Part shown: positions 1 to 8,230 of the stretch, in pieces
Layout: each line of letters starts with the position of its first letter
How positions within the stretch are numbered: position 1 is the stretch's first letter
NCBI RefSeq assembly: GCF_947498095.1
Contig: NZ_CANMJE010000006.1
Span: forward strand, 1 to 64,000
Length of the DNA: 64,000 nt
Source: an uncultured Shimia sp.
GTDB lineage: Bacteria > Pseudomonadota > Alphaproteobacteria > Rhodobacterales > Rhodobacteraceae
Direction: 5' to 3'
The notes under the pieces: model-generated
What the model saw: the letters and a program-made list of their open reading frames with translations, nothing else
What the model was told of the DNA's origin: nothing
Database searches by the model: none
Program-made: the position numbers and the translations under genes

Positions 1-378
1 ACCATCATACCAATGGAACCCAGGCCGATCATGCACTAACAATCAACTTGGACCCGTCAGATAGGGCTGCTCACTATCAAATACAGTTACGACGAGTATG
101 GTTTGCGCTTTCGGGTAAAACGCGCCCTTCGCAAGGATCTTTCGATCAGCGGCGGATTTGCAGTTTACCAACGGGCCTACAAAGGGCCTTTTTCAGCCCT
201 TCTTCCGATAGATCGGGATGAGATGCGATTAAAAGCAGAGGTTGAAGTTACAAAAAGGTTCTCTGATCGGATCACAGGCTTTGCACGTGTCGGATGGGAT
301 GAGAATGAGTCCAATATCTTCTTGCGTGATTATGCAGGTGCCACGTTTGGACTTGGAGTTACAATCCACCTAAACTAA
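1..378 (+). pseudogene. 3' end of an outer-membrane beta-barrel protein gene, possibly frameshifted
   Basis: The last ~90 codons (103-378) alternate polar and aromatic/aliphatic residues and end in a strand-like GLGVTIHLN, as in the final strands of an outer-membrane barrel. The DENESNIFLRDYAG stretch recalls the C-terminus of surface lipoprotein assembly modifier (DUF560-like) barrels; that family link is tentative. The frame is open only from position 40 because a TAA lies at 37-39. Further upstream, a different frame (starting at position 3) reads like protein (LTINLDPSDRAAHYQIQ), so a one-base shift near 80-100 is possible. Alternatively this is just a short remnant. The 5' part is outside the window. 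Confidence 0.45.
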
Positions 379-406
379 CCAGCTCTTTCCAACCCCCCAA
401 AAAAAC

Positions 407-436
407 GATGACACCCAGAGTTCTCTGGATGTCATC
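407..436. terminator. Hairpin terminator between convergent gene remnants
   Basis: A 14-base stem with one mismatch (GATGACACCCAGAG / CTCTGGATGTCATC) has a two-base loop. On the minus strand it is followed by a run of seven T (399-405 read in reverse), so it best serves the minus-strand RTX remnant. It could also stop the plus-strand barrel remnant. Confidence 0.7.
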
Positions 437-463
437 CTTGCAATTCAAACGGGGAACTCCGGT

Positions 464-751
464 CTAAAAGACGAAGAGATCCATGACATACTCTTCAAAA
501 CTATCCCCGCGTTCTTGGTGATCCAGGACTGAAATGCGTTGCGAATTGGACAGTCTGATCACAACGCTACCATCAGAGCCGCGGGATACGTTTTCTTCCT
601 GCCAGCTTTCACGGTCCACATATCCTGCGAGAATATCAAAATCGGAGACGTCAATCTGATCTCGATGCACACCAAAACCTTGGATATCGGTGATTGTGTC
701 CATGAAGTACCCGTTGCTTTCCCGGAACACAAAAGTATCCGCGCCTCCGTC
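464..751 (-). pseudogene. C-terminal fragment of an RTX-type calcium-binding secreted protein
   Basis: The frame begins with DGGADTFVFRESNGYFMDTI followed by TDIQGFGVHRDQIDVSDFDI, the usual end of an RTX/hemolysin-type calcium-binding protein, where the last GGxGxDxF repeat leads into a D(F/I)xxxxDxIDLSxF segment. It ends in acidic and hydrophobic residues (EEYVMDLFVF), like type I secretion signals. The repeats and the N-terminal part are missing: just upstream of DGGADTF the sequence stops resembling the family and meets an in-frame stop at 776-778. The remnant abuts a methyltransferase remnant on the other strand at about 750. Probably not functional. Confidence 0.65.
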
Positions 752-1040
752 AGACGTCGTTCTTGATGACGGCAGTCATGATTCCGTACACATACGAGAG
801 AGTTTGGACGTTCTATTCCCCAAACTGAGTGATGGCGGTCTCTACATGATTGAAGACACACACGCTTCCTATTGGGCAAATTACTCCGGTGGCTACCAGA
901 CACGCGGCAGCTTCATGACTGTAGTGAAGTCTATGATCGACGACATCCACCATTGGTACCACAATCGCGGTTTCAACGTGCTTTCAACTGGTGAAAATCT
1001 GAGAGCCGTTCATGTTTACGACTCGATCGTGGTTCTCTAG
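747..1040 (+). pseudogene. C-terminal half of a class I SAM-dependent methyltransferase
   Basis: From about 750 the frame reads SDVVLDDGSHDSVHIRESLD, then LFPKLSDGGLYMIEDTHASY. This is the DDGSH and GG-x-Y-x-x-ED pattern of the methyltransferases found in sugar/natural-product and cell-surface gene clusters. The glycine-rich SAM-binding half that should precede it is absent. An ATG at 690 is in frame, but the residues it would add are antisense to the RTX remnant and do not resemble the family. The true 5' half has been lost, apparently at the same breakpoint that truncates the RTX remnant. Confidence 0.65.
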
Positions 1041-1136
1041 AAGGGTGCAAACGAGAAGCCAGTTCATCATCGCCGCGGTACTGAGTAGGTTTTGTTGGGT
1101 TTTCCAACCCGCAGACAGTCTGAAATGCTTCTGTGT

Positions 1137-2276
1137 TCAACCAATCTGGCGGCCATGAGCCCAGACGCCACGCACGACCGGATTGCCCAGAGTATTGCCA
1201 ACCCGGACTAAATCAGCCCGCAATCCCACTTCAAGGCGGCCGCGATCGGTCAGACCGGTGGCTCGTGCGGGCGCGTTGGTGACGGTCGCGATTGCACGGG
1301 GCAGGTCGTCCCATAGGTCTGCCAGCAAAAAGGCACCGGTCATCAGGGCCGAAGGGACATAGTCCGAAGACAGGATGTCCAGAACCCCACGGCCCGCCAA
1401 TTCATGTGCGGCCACGTTGCCAGAGTGTGATCCACCGCGGATCAGATTTGGCGCACCCATCATCACGGCGATACCTTGGGCCTGACACGCGTCTGCAGCC
1501 TCAACCGTGGTGGGAAACTCGGCCAGCTGGATGCCATGCGCGGCACTCTTGGCCACATGTTCGGCGGTGGTATCGTCATGGCTGGCCAGAACCGCACCAA
1601 AACGCTTGGCGGCGGCGACTGCCTCAGCTTCGTGCGTGTCGCCGTTGGTTTCTCGCAAGGTATAGAGCAGGGCGATGTGCTCTTCGTATTCGCGTTCATT
1701 CATGCCTTGTTTGCCCTGCACATAGGCCTTTAGCTTGTCCAAGTCGCGGAACTGGCGTTGGCCGGGGGTGTGATCCATCAGGCTGACAATGCCCACACGA
1801 TCATCAGCACTGAACTCTGACAACTCCTCGACCAGCGTTTCCGAGCAAACCTCAGCGCGCAAATGCAGGAAATGAGATATCCGCAAGCCATTGGCCGCGC
1901 GAATTTCCCAGAGTTCCGTCGCAAGCTTGCGGGCATATTGGGCGTACCGATTGTGACCGGATGGGACGGATCCAACCCGCATGGCGTCAAAGACCGTGGT
2001 GATGCCAACGCTGGCCATCTCACCATCATGAGCCAGGATTGCCGCGGCGTGGGGCCAATCTACATGGGGGCGAGGCTGAATATGCCGCTCCAGGTTGTCG
2101 GTGTGCAATTCAATCAGACCGGGGATCACCAGGTCACCTTCCATGTCCTCAGCCCCAGACACAGCGGTTGCGCCGGTGGACACATCAGAGATCCAGCCCT
2201 CGCGGATTCTCAGCGTGCCATGAATGACCTCGGTCGGCAAAACGATGCGGGCGTTGGTCAAAATCATGTCGCGCAT
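1137..2276 (-). CDS. phnM: Alpha-D-ribose 1-methylphosphonate 5-triphosphate diphosphatase PhnM
   Basis: PhnM is an amidohydrolase that removes pyrophosphate from ribose-1-methylphosphonate 5-triphosphate in the C-P lyase pathway. The 379 residues match the family length. The metal-binding segment GLIELHTDNLERHIQPRP (about residues 54-71) is diagnostic, and DHTPGQRQFRD and ASHDDTT carry further expected acidic and histidine ligands. The start ATG has AGGA seven bases upstream. It is divergent from a DUF1045 phosphonate gene 80 bp away. The core C-P lyase genes (phnGHIJKL) are not next to it here, which is unusual; they must lie elsewhere if the pathway works. Confidence 0.93.
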   Translation of the reverse strand: MRDMILTNARIVLPTEVIHGTLRIREGWISDVSTGATAVSGAEDMEGDLVIPGLIELHTDNLERHIQPRPHVDWPHAAAILAHDGEMASVGITTVFDAMRVGSVPSGHNRYAQYARKLATELWEIRAANGLRISHFLHLRAEVCSETLVEELSEFSADDRVGIVSLMDHTPGQRQFRDLDKLKAYVQGKQGMNEREYEEHIALLYTLRETNGDTHEAEAVAAAKRFGAVLASHDDTTAEHVAKSAAHGIQLAEFPTTVEAADACQAQGIAVMMGAPNLIRGGSHSGNVAAHELAGRGVLDILSSDYVPSALMTGAFLLADLWDDLPRAIATVTNAPARATGLTDRGRLEVGLRADLVRVGNTLGNPVVRGVWAHGRQIG

Positions 2277-2356
2277 GGCTGGTCCTGTTTACGTCACCGG
2301 TTGACTGGCACGCCTCTGTCATCGAAGTGTGATGAGAAAGCGCTAGGTCCGGTCTT

Positions 2357-3046
2357 ATGACAGAGTATACTCGATTTGCAGTCTATTTCGCCCCTCAAGA
2401 AGGCGCATTTAGTGATTTTGCCAACCGATGGTTGGGCTGGGACGCGACGCGCGGGGTATCCTGTCAACCTCCGAGCATGTCCGGTCTGCCGATGACTTTC
2501 GAAGATATCACGGCCACTCCGCGCAAATACGGGTTTCATGGTACGTTGAAACCGCCATTTCGACTGGCGAAGACCAGCACCCGCGCAGCGCTTGAGAACG
2601 ACCTTGCAGCGCTGGCAAAACGTCAGGCCCCTGTCTCGATGGAAGGCTTGGAGCTGAACCAGATTGGTCGGTTTTTGGCGTTGGTGCCCGTTGGGGATAC
2701 GACCGAGCTCGCGGCTCTTGCGTCAGAGGTGGTGCGCGATCTTGATGGCCACCGCGCCGACCTGATACCCGAAGAGTTGGCTCGGCGTCGGGCTGCCCGG
2801 CTAAGCGCCAGACAAGAGGCCAACCTGATGCGCTGGGGCTATCCTTACGTGATGGACGATTTTCGTTTCCATCTGACGCTGACCGGCAAGTTGCCCAAGG
2901 CCATGATCGATCCGGTCCGCACGTCTTTGACGCCCGTTCTGGCCCCATTGTTGCCGCGTCCGTTCGTGCTTAAAGACCTGTGCCTGTTTGGTGAAGGTGA
3001 GGCTGGGCGCTTTCACGTATTGCGCCGTTTTGCGTTGACCGGCTGA
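2357..3046 (+). CDS. DUF1045 phosphonate-metabolism protein (2H phosphoesterase-like)
   Basis: The 229-residue protein carries two His-x-Thr motifs, FHGT in YGFHGTLKPPF (around residue 57) and FHLT in FRFHLTLTGKL (around residue 172). These are the signature of the 2H phosphoesterase superfamily. DUF1045 proteins are regularly found in phosphonate (phn) loci of alphaproteobacteria and probably hydrolyse a cyclic ribose phosphate made by C-P lyase. That specific reaction is an inference. It is transcribed divergently from phnM across an 80-bp shared promoter region, which supports joint regulation. Confidence 0.88.
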   Translation: MTEYTRFAVYFAPQEGAFSDFANRWLGWDATRGVSCQPPSMSGLPMTFEDITATPRKYGFHGTLKPPFRLAKTSTRAALENDLAALAKRQAPVSMEGLELNQIGRFLALVPVGDTTELAALASEVVRDLDGHRADLIPEELARRRAARLSARQEANLMRWGYPYVMDDFRFHLTLTGKLPKAMIDPVRTSLTPVLAPLLPRPFVLKDLCLFGEGEAGRFHVLRRFALTG

Positions 3047-3191
3047 CCACAATTTGCGTCCTAGCGTGGCATCAAAGGGACACAATCTGACACATCGGGG
3101 CTGATTTTCAGCGTGTTTCGATCATCTTCTTGCCGCTTTCTTGCGCTAGGCAATGCGGGCGAAACTAGAAAAAAGTGAAGGAATAGAAACC

Positions 3192-3287
3192 ATGTTTGCT
3201 ATTACGAACATTCTTCTGGTCGTGTTCAGTGTGGCGCTGATTTACAAAGTCCGCTCCGCATCTGTGTCTCTGGACGACGCGGTCTGA
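3192..3287 (+). CDS. Putative 31-residue single-pass membrane peptide
   Basis: An ATG with an AGGAA Shine-Dalgarno about eight bases upstream opens a 31-codon frame. It has one hydrophobic helix (ITNILLVVFSVALIY), then basic residues (KVR) and a polar acidic tail ending in DDAV. A GC-rich hairpin follows ten bases after the stop, consistent with a self-contained transcript. I do not recognise the family. The clear ribosome site, hydrophobic profile and terminator favour a real gene, but at this length chance cannot be excluded. Confidence 0.5.
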   Translation: MFAITNILLVVFSVALIYKVRSASVSLDDAV

Positions 3288-3296
3288 TTGTGGAAC

Positions 3297-3327
3297 CGCT
3301 GGAGGTGTCTTGTTGCCACCTCCAGCG
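3297..3327. terminator. GC-rich hairpin between convergent genes
   Basis: A perfect 11-bp stem (CGCTGGAGGTG / CACCTCCAGCG) lies between the stop of the 31-codon gene and the stop of ackA. There is no strong T tract on either side, so termination is likely but not certain. Confidence 0.55.
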
Positions 3328-3359
3328 CTTCTACGATCGCCGCATCATCTCGCCAAAAG

Positions 3360-4526
3360 CTAAGACAGGCCGTCGATCAGCTCATAAGTCTGTGCGGCAA
3401 TCACACGTTCTTCGTTGGTGGGGATCACCCAAGCGCTGATCGCGCTGTCATGGGTCGTGATCCGCGGCCCGCCGCTGGCATTGGCCGCATAGTCAATCTC
3501 AAGCCCAAGCCATGTGCACCGTGCCAGGATCTTTTCGCGCACGGCGATGGCGTTTTCCCCAACACCTGCCGTAAAGACAATCGCATCGGCACCGCCAATA
3601 GCCCCGGCCATGGATCCGACCTGCCGCGCGGCACGATAGCAGAACAAATCCACGGCTTCGGTTGCGGCAGGATCATTGCTGGCGGTCAGATCGCGCATGT
3701 CGCTGCTGATTCCCGAAACCCCCAAAAGACCGGATTCGTTCGAGATGACCTCTTCGGCCTCTTTCAGAGATAAACCCTTGTCTCGCATCAGGAAAAAAAT
3801 CACGCCGGGGTCGACGTCGCCCGAGCGTTTGCCCATCATCAACCCGTCGAGCGCGGTAAATCCCATCGTGGTCGCCATGCTTTGGCGATTGACCATTCCG
3901 CAGATGCTGGCGCCGTGGCCCAGGTGCAGGACGATCACCCGCCCGTTGGCTGCGTCACCCAAGTGTTTGGGCAATTGCGAGGCGATGTAGTCATAGCTCA
4001 ACCCGTGGAAGCCGTAGCGCAGCACGCCCTCGGCGGTCAAAGCACGGGGTAGGGCAAACATCTGCGCCAACCGCGGTTGTGTGCGATGAAAGGCGGTGTC
4101 GAAACAGGCGACTTGCGGGATGTCCGGCCAGACCGACCCCAACGCGATAATCCCAGCGAGGTTATGTGGCTGATGCGCCGGGGCAAGCGGTGACAACAGT
4201 CGGATTTGTTCGATCACGTCTGCTGTTATCAGAGTGCTGTGGTCGAACTCTTGTCCGCCATGCACAACACGGTGCCCGGCCGCGACCACTTCGATATTGC
4301 CGATACGCCCCGAAAGGTCCGTCGCCAGCCATTGCAGAACGTCCACATGGCCAGCTGTCTCGGACAAGGGCAGCTTTTCGTGGCGTTCCCCCTCGCGCAA
4401 TTCAGCGCCTGCACCAATCCGTTCGATCACGCCTTTCATCAGCAATTCGTTTCCAGCCTCGGCCCGGAACACGCCATATTTGACCGAGGAGCTCCCAGCA
4501 TTCAGAACAAGGATGGCTTTGGTCAC
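3360..4526 (-). CDS. ackA: Acetate kinase
   Basis: Acetate kinase interconverts acetate plus ATP and acetyl phosphate plus ADP in the cytosol. The 388 residues begin with LVLNAGSSSVKYGVF, the first ATP-binding motif with the catalytic Asn. GHRVVHGG contains the substrate-binding Arg, HLGHGAS the nucleotide-site motif, and PTNEERVIA near the end the catalytic Glu. The start overlaps the stop of the upstream phosphotransacetylase gene by four bases, so translation is coupled. Together they link acetyl-CoA and acetyl phosphate to acetate and ATP, and could also use acetyl phosphate made from sulfoacetaldehyde. Confidence 0.96.
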   Translation of the reverse strand: MTKAILVLNAGSSSVKYGVFRAEAGNELLMKGVIERIGAGAELREGERHEKLPLSETAGHVDVLQWLATDLSGRIGNIEVVAAGHRVVHGGQEFDHSTLITADVIEQIRLLSPLAPAHQPHNLAGIIALGSVWPDIPQVACFDTAFHRTQPRLAQMFALPRALTAEGVLRYGFHGLSYDYIASQLPKHLGDAANGRVIVLHLGHGASICGMVNRQSMATTMGFTALDGLMMGKRSGDVDPGVIFFLMRDKGLSLKEAEEVISNESGLLGVSGISSDMRDLTASNDPAATEAVDLFCYRAARQVGSMAGAIGGADAIVFTAGVGENAIAVREKILARCTWLGLEIDYAANASGGPRITTHDSAISAWVIPTNEERVIAAQTYELIDGLS

Positions 4527-5491
4527 AGGATGGTCTTTCCTAGGCGGTGGTGGACCACCAGTTGAGCAAGGGCTGCCGAGATCAGGCGCGACAGGGTGCC
4601 GTCAGCGCGGCTGGTCAGCATGACAGGTACGCGCGCGCCCATCACGATGCCCGCGCTTTCGGCGCCTGCGAGATACATCAATTGTTTGGCGATCATGTTT
4701 CCCGCCTCAAGGTCAGGGGCAATCAGGATATCCGGGTCCCCGGCAACGTCGGACACAATCCCCTTGGCTTCGGCGGCGTCTTTCGAGACAGCATTGTCAA
4801 AGGCCAGAGGCCCGTCCAGCAAGCCGCCCGTGATCTGACCACGATCTGCCATTTTGCAAAGCGCGCCGGCTTCCACGGTTGAGGGGATCTTGGGGTAAAT
4901 GGTTTCCACCGCCGAGAGGATCGCCACTTTGGGCAGGTCGACACCCAGGGCATGTCCCAGCTCAATAGCGTTTTGAATGATGTCGGCTTTGGTCTGCAAG
5001 TCCGGAAAGATGTTGATCGCCGCATCCGAGATCAGCAGCGGCTTGGAATAGCGTGGCACATCCAGCACAAAGATATGGCTCATGCGTCTAGCTGTGCGCA
5101 AGCCACGTTCGCGGTGCACCACCTCGCTCATGACTTCGTCGGTGTGCAAGGCCCCTTTCATCAGGGCCTCGGCGCGGCCAGCATGCACCAGTTCAACTGC
5201 TTTACGCGCCGAGTCGTGGCTGTGCTCTGAGGCCACGATCTCTACATCTGAAATATCCAGCCCCGCATCTACTGCGGCTTTTTCGATGCGGGCCTTTGGG
5301 CCAACAAGGATCGGGCTGATGAGTGCCTGATCCCACGCCACCAGAGCTCCTTTGAGAGAGGCGGCGTCACAAGGGTGAACAACAGCCGTCACAATCGGCG
5401 TCAATGGGCGCGTGGCTTTGAGCATCGTTGCGAAACGATCCCCCATCTCGGGCAGAGCCCCTATGTCAGCGGCATCATTTGGCAAAGTCAC
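4523..5491 (-). CDS. pta: Phosphate acetyltransferase (Ptb-like family)
   Basis: The 322-residue protein belongs to the short phosphate acetyl/butyryltransferase family. Visible motifs are ALMKGALHTDEVM, RRMSHIFVLDVP, ISDAAINIFPD and GGLLDGPLAFDNAVS. It should convert acetyl-CoA and acetyl phosphate into each other. The start is GTG, with AGGAGA six bases upstream. It is translationally coupled to ackA by a four-base overlap. Family members range from acetyl to butyryl transferases. The acetyl assignment rests on the ackA partner and the C2-centred neighbourhood. Confidence 0.88.
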   Translation of the reverse strand: MTLPNDAADIGALPEMGDRFATMLKATRPLTPIVTAVVHPCDAASLKGALVAWDQALISPILVGPKARIEKAAVDAGLDISDVEIVASEHSHDSARKAVELVHAGRAEALMKGALHTDEVMSEVVHRERGLRTARRMSHIFVLDVPRYSKPLLISDAAINIFPDLQTKADIIQNAIELGHALGVDLPKVAILSAVETIYPKIPSTVEAGALCKMADRGQITGGLLDGPLAFDNAVSKDAAEAKGIVSDVAGDPDILIAPDLEAGNMIAKQLMYLAGAESAGIVMGARVPVMLTSRADGTLSRLISAALAQLVVHHRLGKTIL

Positions 5492-5628
5492 GGGCGTCTC
5501 CTGTCTCGCGGCGCATTGAACAACTATGCCTCATATGAGCCGCCCAGTGACCCCGTACCAGTGAATTTTTTCTGACGATCGCGAAATCCCGTTATGCAAG
5601 GAAATCAAGGTCGGTGCATCGGCAAGGT

Positions 5629-6126
5629 TTAGTCGCCCGGTGCAAAAGCCCCATAGCCGCTTTGGGCAAACACCAGCGGTGTGCCTTCGTTCAACAGAAC
5701 CTGCTCGACATGTCCGACGATGATCACGTGATCGCCGCCATCATGCAGTGCGCTGGTGCGGCACTCGAAGCGCGCAAGGCAATCGTTGATCAGAGGTAGG
5801 CCGTTCTTACCAATCTCATGATCGACACGGTCAAAGGCATCACCGCGACGGGCAAAATCCAATGCGAGGTCCTTTTGATCCGATCGCATTACGTGAATTG
5901 CGAACCGTTCGGCTTTGGCAAAAAACGGGTAGCGCAGCGAGTGTTTTGATGGCGACCACAGCACCAATGGTGGCGTGAGTGAAATCGACGAAAACGAATT
6001 GGCGGTCATACCAATCCCACTGGGGTCGCCGGGGGCCGTCACAACGGTCACGCCAGTGGCAAAACAGCCCAAGGCGTCGCGAAAATCGCGGGTGTTTTCT
6101 GAACCGGGGGCGAAGTGTCGTGCCAT
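5629..6126 (-). CDS. Flavin reductase family protein
   Basis: The 165-residue protein has the flavin reductase (FMN-binding split barrel) fold. An early FRDALGCFATGVTVVTAPG is followed by GMTANSFSSISLTPPLVLWS, the FMN-contact segment, and HDGGDHVIIVGHVEQV near the end. Such proteins reduce FMN or FAD with NAD(P)H, often for a partner monooxygenase. No monooxygenase is adjacent. The gene stands alone between the exonuclease gene and pta, so its partner and substrate are unknown. Confidence 0.85.
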   Translation of the reverse strand: MARHFAPGSENTRDFRDALGCFATGVTVVTAPGDPSGIGMTANSFSSISLTPPLVLWSPSKHSLRYPFFAKAERFAIHVMRSDQKDLALDFARRGDAFDRVDHEIGKNGLPLINDCLARFECRTSALHDGGDHVIIVGHVEQVLLNEGTPLVFAQSGYGAFAPGD

Positions 6127-6215
6127 GTCTTAGCCTGCCACTGATGATCTGATCTGCGCGTGTCCGACCGCCTTTACGCGAAAACCAGCCATGCGCAAGC
6201 GGTTTGTCCGGTGAA

Positions 6216-7634
6216 CTAGTTCAGATCTTCGAGCAGTCGACCATGTTTTCGTGTCTGTTCAACAACCTGTCCAAAGGTATGAAAGCCACGCGATTGCAGC
6301 ATTGGCAGCATCAGACAGAGCACTTCGGCAGTGGCGACTGCATCCCCCAGGGCCGTATGGCGCAACTCGGCCGGGATCGTCACGTTCAACCGTTCGCATA
6401 GCGCATCCAGCGTGTGGGTTTCGCTCGCGCCAAACAGAACCGCGCTCAAGAGAACCGTGTCGATGATCGGGTGGTTCCAATCCAACCCGTTGGTTTTGCC
6501 GTGACGGCGCAGAAAGGCCATGTCAAACGGCGCGTTGTGCGCCACAATCACCGCCTCTTTGGCAAAGGTATGAAACCGCTGCGAGGCGATGTGGATGTCA
6601 GGCGCTTCGGCCACCATCTGATCTGTGACCTTGTGCACCTTGGTTGATGCAGGTGGGATCTTCATGCCGGGGTTGACCAGTTGGTTGATCTCTTCGCCCG
6701 GCACCATCTTCCCATTCAGAACACGCACCGCACCGATTTGTACGATCTCATCCTTATGTGGCAAAAGCCCGGTGGTTTCGGTGTCAAAAACCGCAAATGT
6801 CAGCTTGTTGAGCGGTGTATCTTCAATCGCGGCCTCAGCCTGAACTTCGCGTTCCATTAGGTCAAAATCATAGACCAGAGGACGGGCCGCGTCTGGCAGG
6901 ATCTGGGCGTGCTCATCGTCAATCAGGATCATGTATCCCGGCGCATGCCCCAAGGGTTTCAGGCGGGCATCAAAGGTCAGCTTGTTTTCGGTGCCTTCCG
7001 CAATGAAGGACACATCCATGCCTGTTGTGATCAGCTTCTTATAGGCCGCCTTGAGAGATTTTTCCTTGAAGTAATCAAAAACCGACGCATTCAGGCGGGG
7101 TGTGTGAATCTGGCTCAGTGCCTCGGCGGCCTGACCGTCATACAGCACGATCTGGTGGTTCGGGCTGACCAAAATCATGGCCACCGGAATCTCGGTCAAA
7201 AGTGCAGTCAGGCGCTCTTTTTCCGAGGCCAGTCGCGAGGTTTCGGCCGCCACTGCTTCTGCCGTGTCCAGCGCGGTTTGGCTTAGCACTGTCGAGACCG
7301 CTTCTGCGGCAGGTGCCAGATCACCCAGATAGCGTGCGGCATGGGTATCAACCTGTTGCTCAACCCCGGCGTGGGCGCGGGTGCGCATGGTGGCGGCCAG
7401 CCGCTCGATGGGTTTGGCGACGTTTTCGTCAAACAGCATCCAGACCCCGACCGTGAGGGCGATTAGACCAAAACCTGACAGCGCTCCAGTCAGCACAAAG
7501 GCAGACATCACGTCTCCGTCCAATGAACGTTGGTAGCCGACATAGATGGCCAGCAACACCAAGGCCGCGCCGCCCAACCCAATGAGGCAGAAAAACAGGA
7601 ATATCCGAACGCGCAAACTCAGAGACGTAAACAT
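6216..7634 (-). CDS. Membrane-anchored DEDDh 3'-5' exonuclease with PAS-like domain
   Basis: The 472-residue protein has two membrane helices (about 10-33 and 43-67), a HAMP-like stretch beginning ENVAKPIERLAATM, and a PAS-like region (about 140-240). A C-terminal exonuclease domain of the DnaQ/Pol III epsilon type spans about 278-450. The full catalytic set is visible: D284 and E286 in FDTETTG, D371 in HNAPFD, and H426/D431 in RHTALGDA. A sensor-like anchored exonuclease is not a replication proofreader. Its position in the acetate block next to actP and a DUF294 nucleotidyltransferase suggests a regulatory role, which is inference. It starts two bases after the stop of the upstream gene. 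Confidence 0.87.
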   Translation of the reverse strand: MFTSLSLRVRIFLFFCLIGLGGAALVLLAIYVGYQRSLDGDVMSAFVLTGALSGFGLIALTVGVWMLFDENVAKPIERLAATMRTRAHAGVEQQVDTHAARYLGDLAPAAEAVSTVLSQTALDTAEAVAAETSRLASEKERLTALLTEIPVAMILVSPNHQIVLYDGQAAEALSQIHTPRLNASVFDYFKEKSLKAAYKKLITTGMDVSFIAEGTENKLTFDARLKPLGHAPGYMILIDDEHAQILPDAARPLVYDFDLMEREVQAEAAIEDTPLNKLTFAVFDTETTGLLPHKDEIVQIGAVRVLNGKMVPGEEINQLVNPGMKIPPASTKVHKVTDQMVAEAPDIHIASQRFHTFAKEAVIVAHNAPFDMAFLRRHGKTNGLDWNHPIIDTVLLSAVLFGASETHTLDALCERLNVTIPAELRHTALGDAVATAEVLCLMLPMLQSRGFHTFGQVVEQTRKHGRLLEDLN

Positions 7635-7636
7635 CG

Positions 7637-8167
7637 CTAACCTCTACAGATTGTGGTCAATACGGGATCGTCTTGCGGTGCAGCGATCCAGTCTGCGCCG
7701 CTGACAGTGCCATCCTCCTCAAAGGTGATGGCATCCATCAATGCTGCCCGTCGCCCGTTCGCGCAATCGGCAAGGACCGAGATCTTGTTGATTGGTGCCC
7801 AACGTCCATAGAAATAGGTGTCTGCCAAACGCATCTCTGGCTGGGCGTCATGCGTGCGGATTGAGGCCGTATCAACCGCGACAAAGCGATCCACGAAGGG
7901 TTTGATATAGGTCCAGGGACGATAGAACGCTTGGCTCTCAACAGTTTGCACGATGGCAAACTCATCCGGCAGATTGCTGCGGGTTGTGGAATACCAACCG
8001 TATTCATTTGAGATTGTGGCAACGATCATCGCGGCGCCAGCGGCAATGGGCGTGAACCAGCGGGGCAGGGTGCGCCCCGTGGTTTTTCCCAGCAAGTGAT
8101 TGAGCAGCATGACCAAACCTGCTGCTGCGATCCCCGCCAGAAAAGTGGCGACCAGTGTCATAAACAT
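7637..8167 (-). CDS. Conserved-looking membrane protein of unknown function
   Basis: The 176 residues start with a hydrophobic helix (MTLVATFLAGIAAAGLVMLL) and a second one after a basic loop (FTPIAAGAAMIVATI). About 115 soluble residues follow, including EFAIVQTVESQAFYRPWTY and a Cys in LADCANGRR. I do not recognise the family. A strong GGGAGGACGCAA ribosome site precedes the ATG. It sits between the DUF294 and exonuclease genes, two bases from the latter, so it is very probably co-transcribed and may belong to the same membrane complex. Confidence 0.75.
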   Translation of the reverse strand: MFMTLVATFLAGIAAAGLVMLLNHLLGKTTGRTLPRWFTPIAAGAAMIVATISNEYGWYSTTRSNLPDEFAIVQTVESQAFYRPWTYIKPFVDRFVAVDTASIRTHDAQPEMRLADTYFYGRWAPINKISVLADCANGRRAALMDAITFEEDGTVSGADWIAAPQDDPVLTTICRG

Positions 8168-8230
8168 TTGCGTCCTCCCAAAGCTCTGACACCCGCCACT
8201 CCTCCGAGGCGGGGTCGAACCGCGTGTCCT

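Noticed and set aside
8200-8222. A T-arm-like sequence (GGTTCGACCCCGC on the minus strand) suggesting a tRNA 3' half
   Set aside because: The stem has a mismatch, no acceptor stem, D-arm or anticodon arm fits around it, and the upstream side is the coding end of the DUF294 gene.
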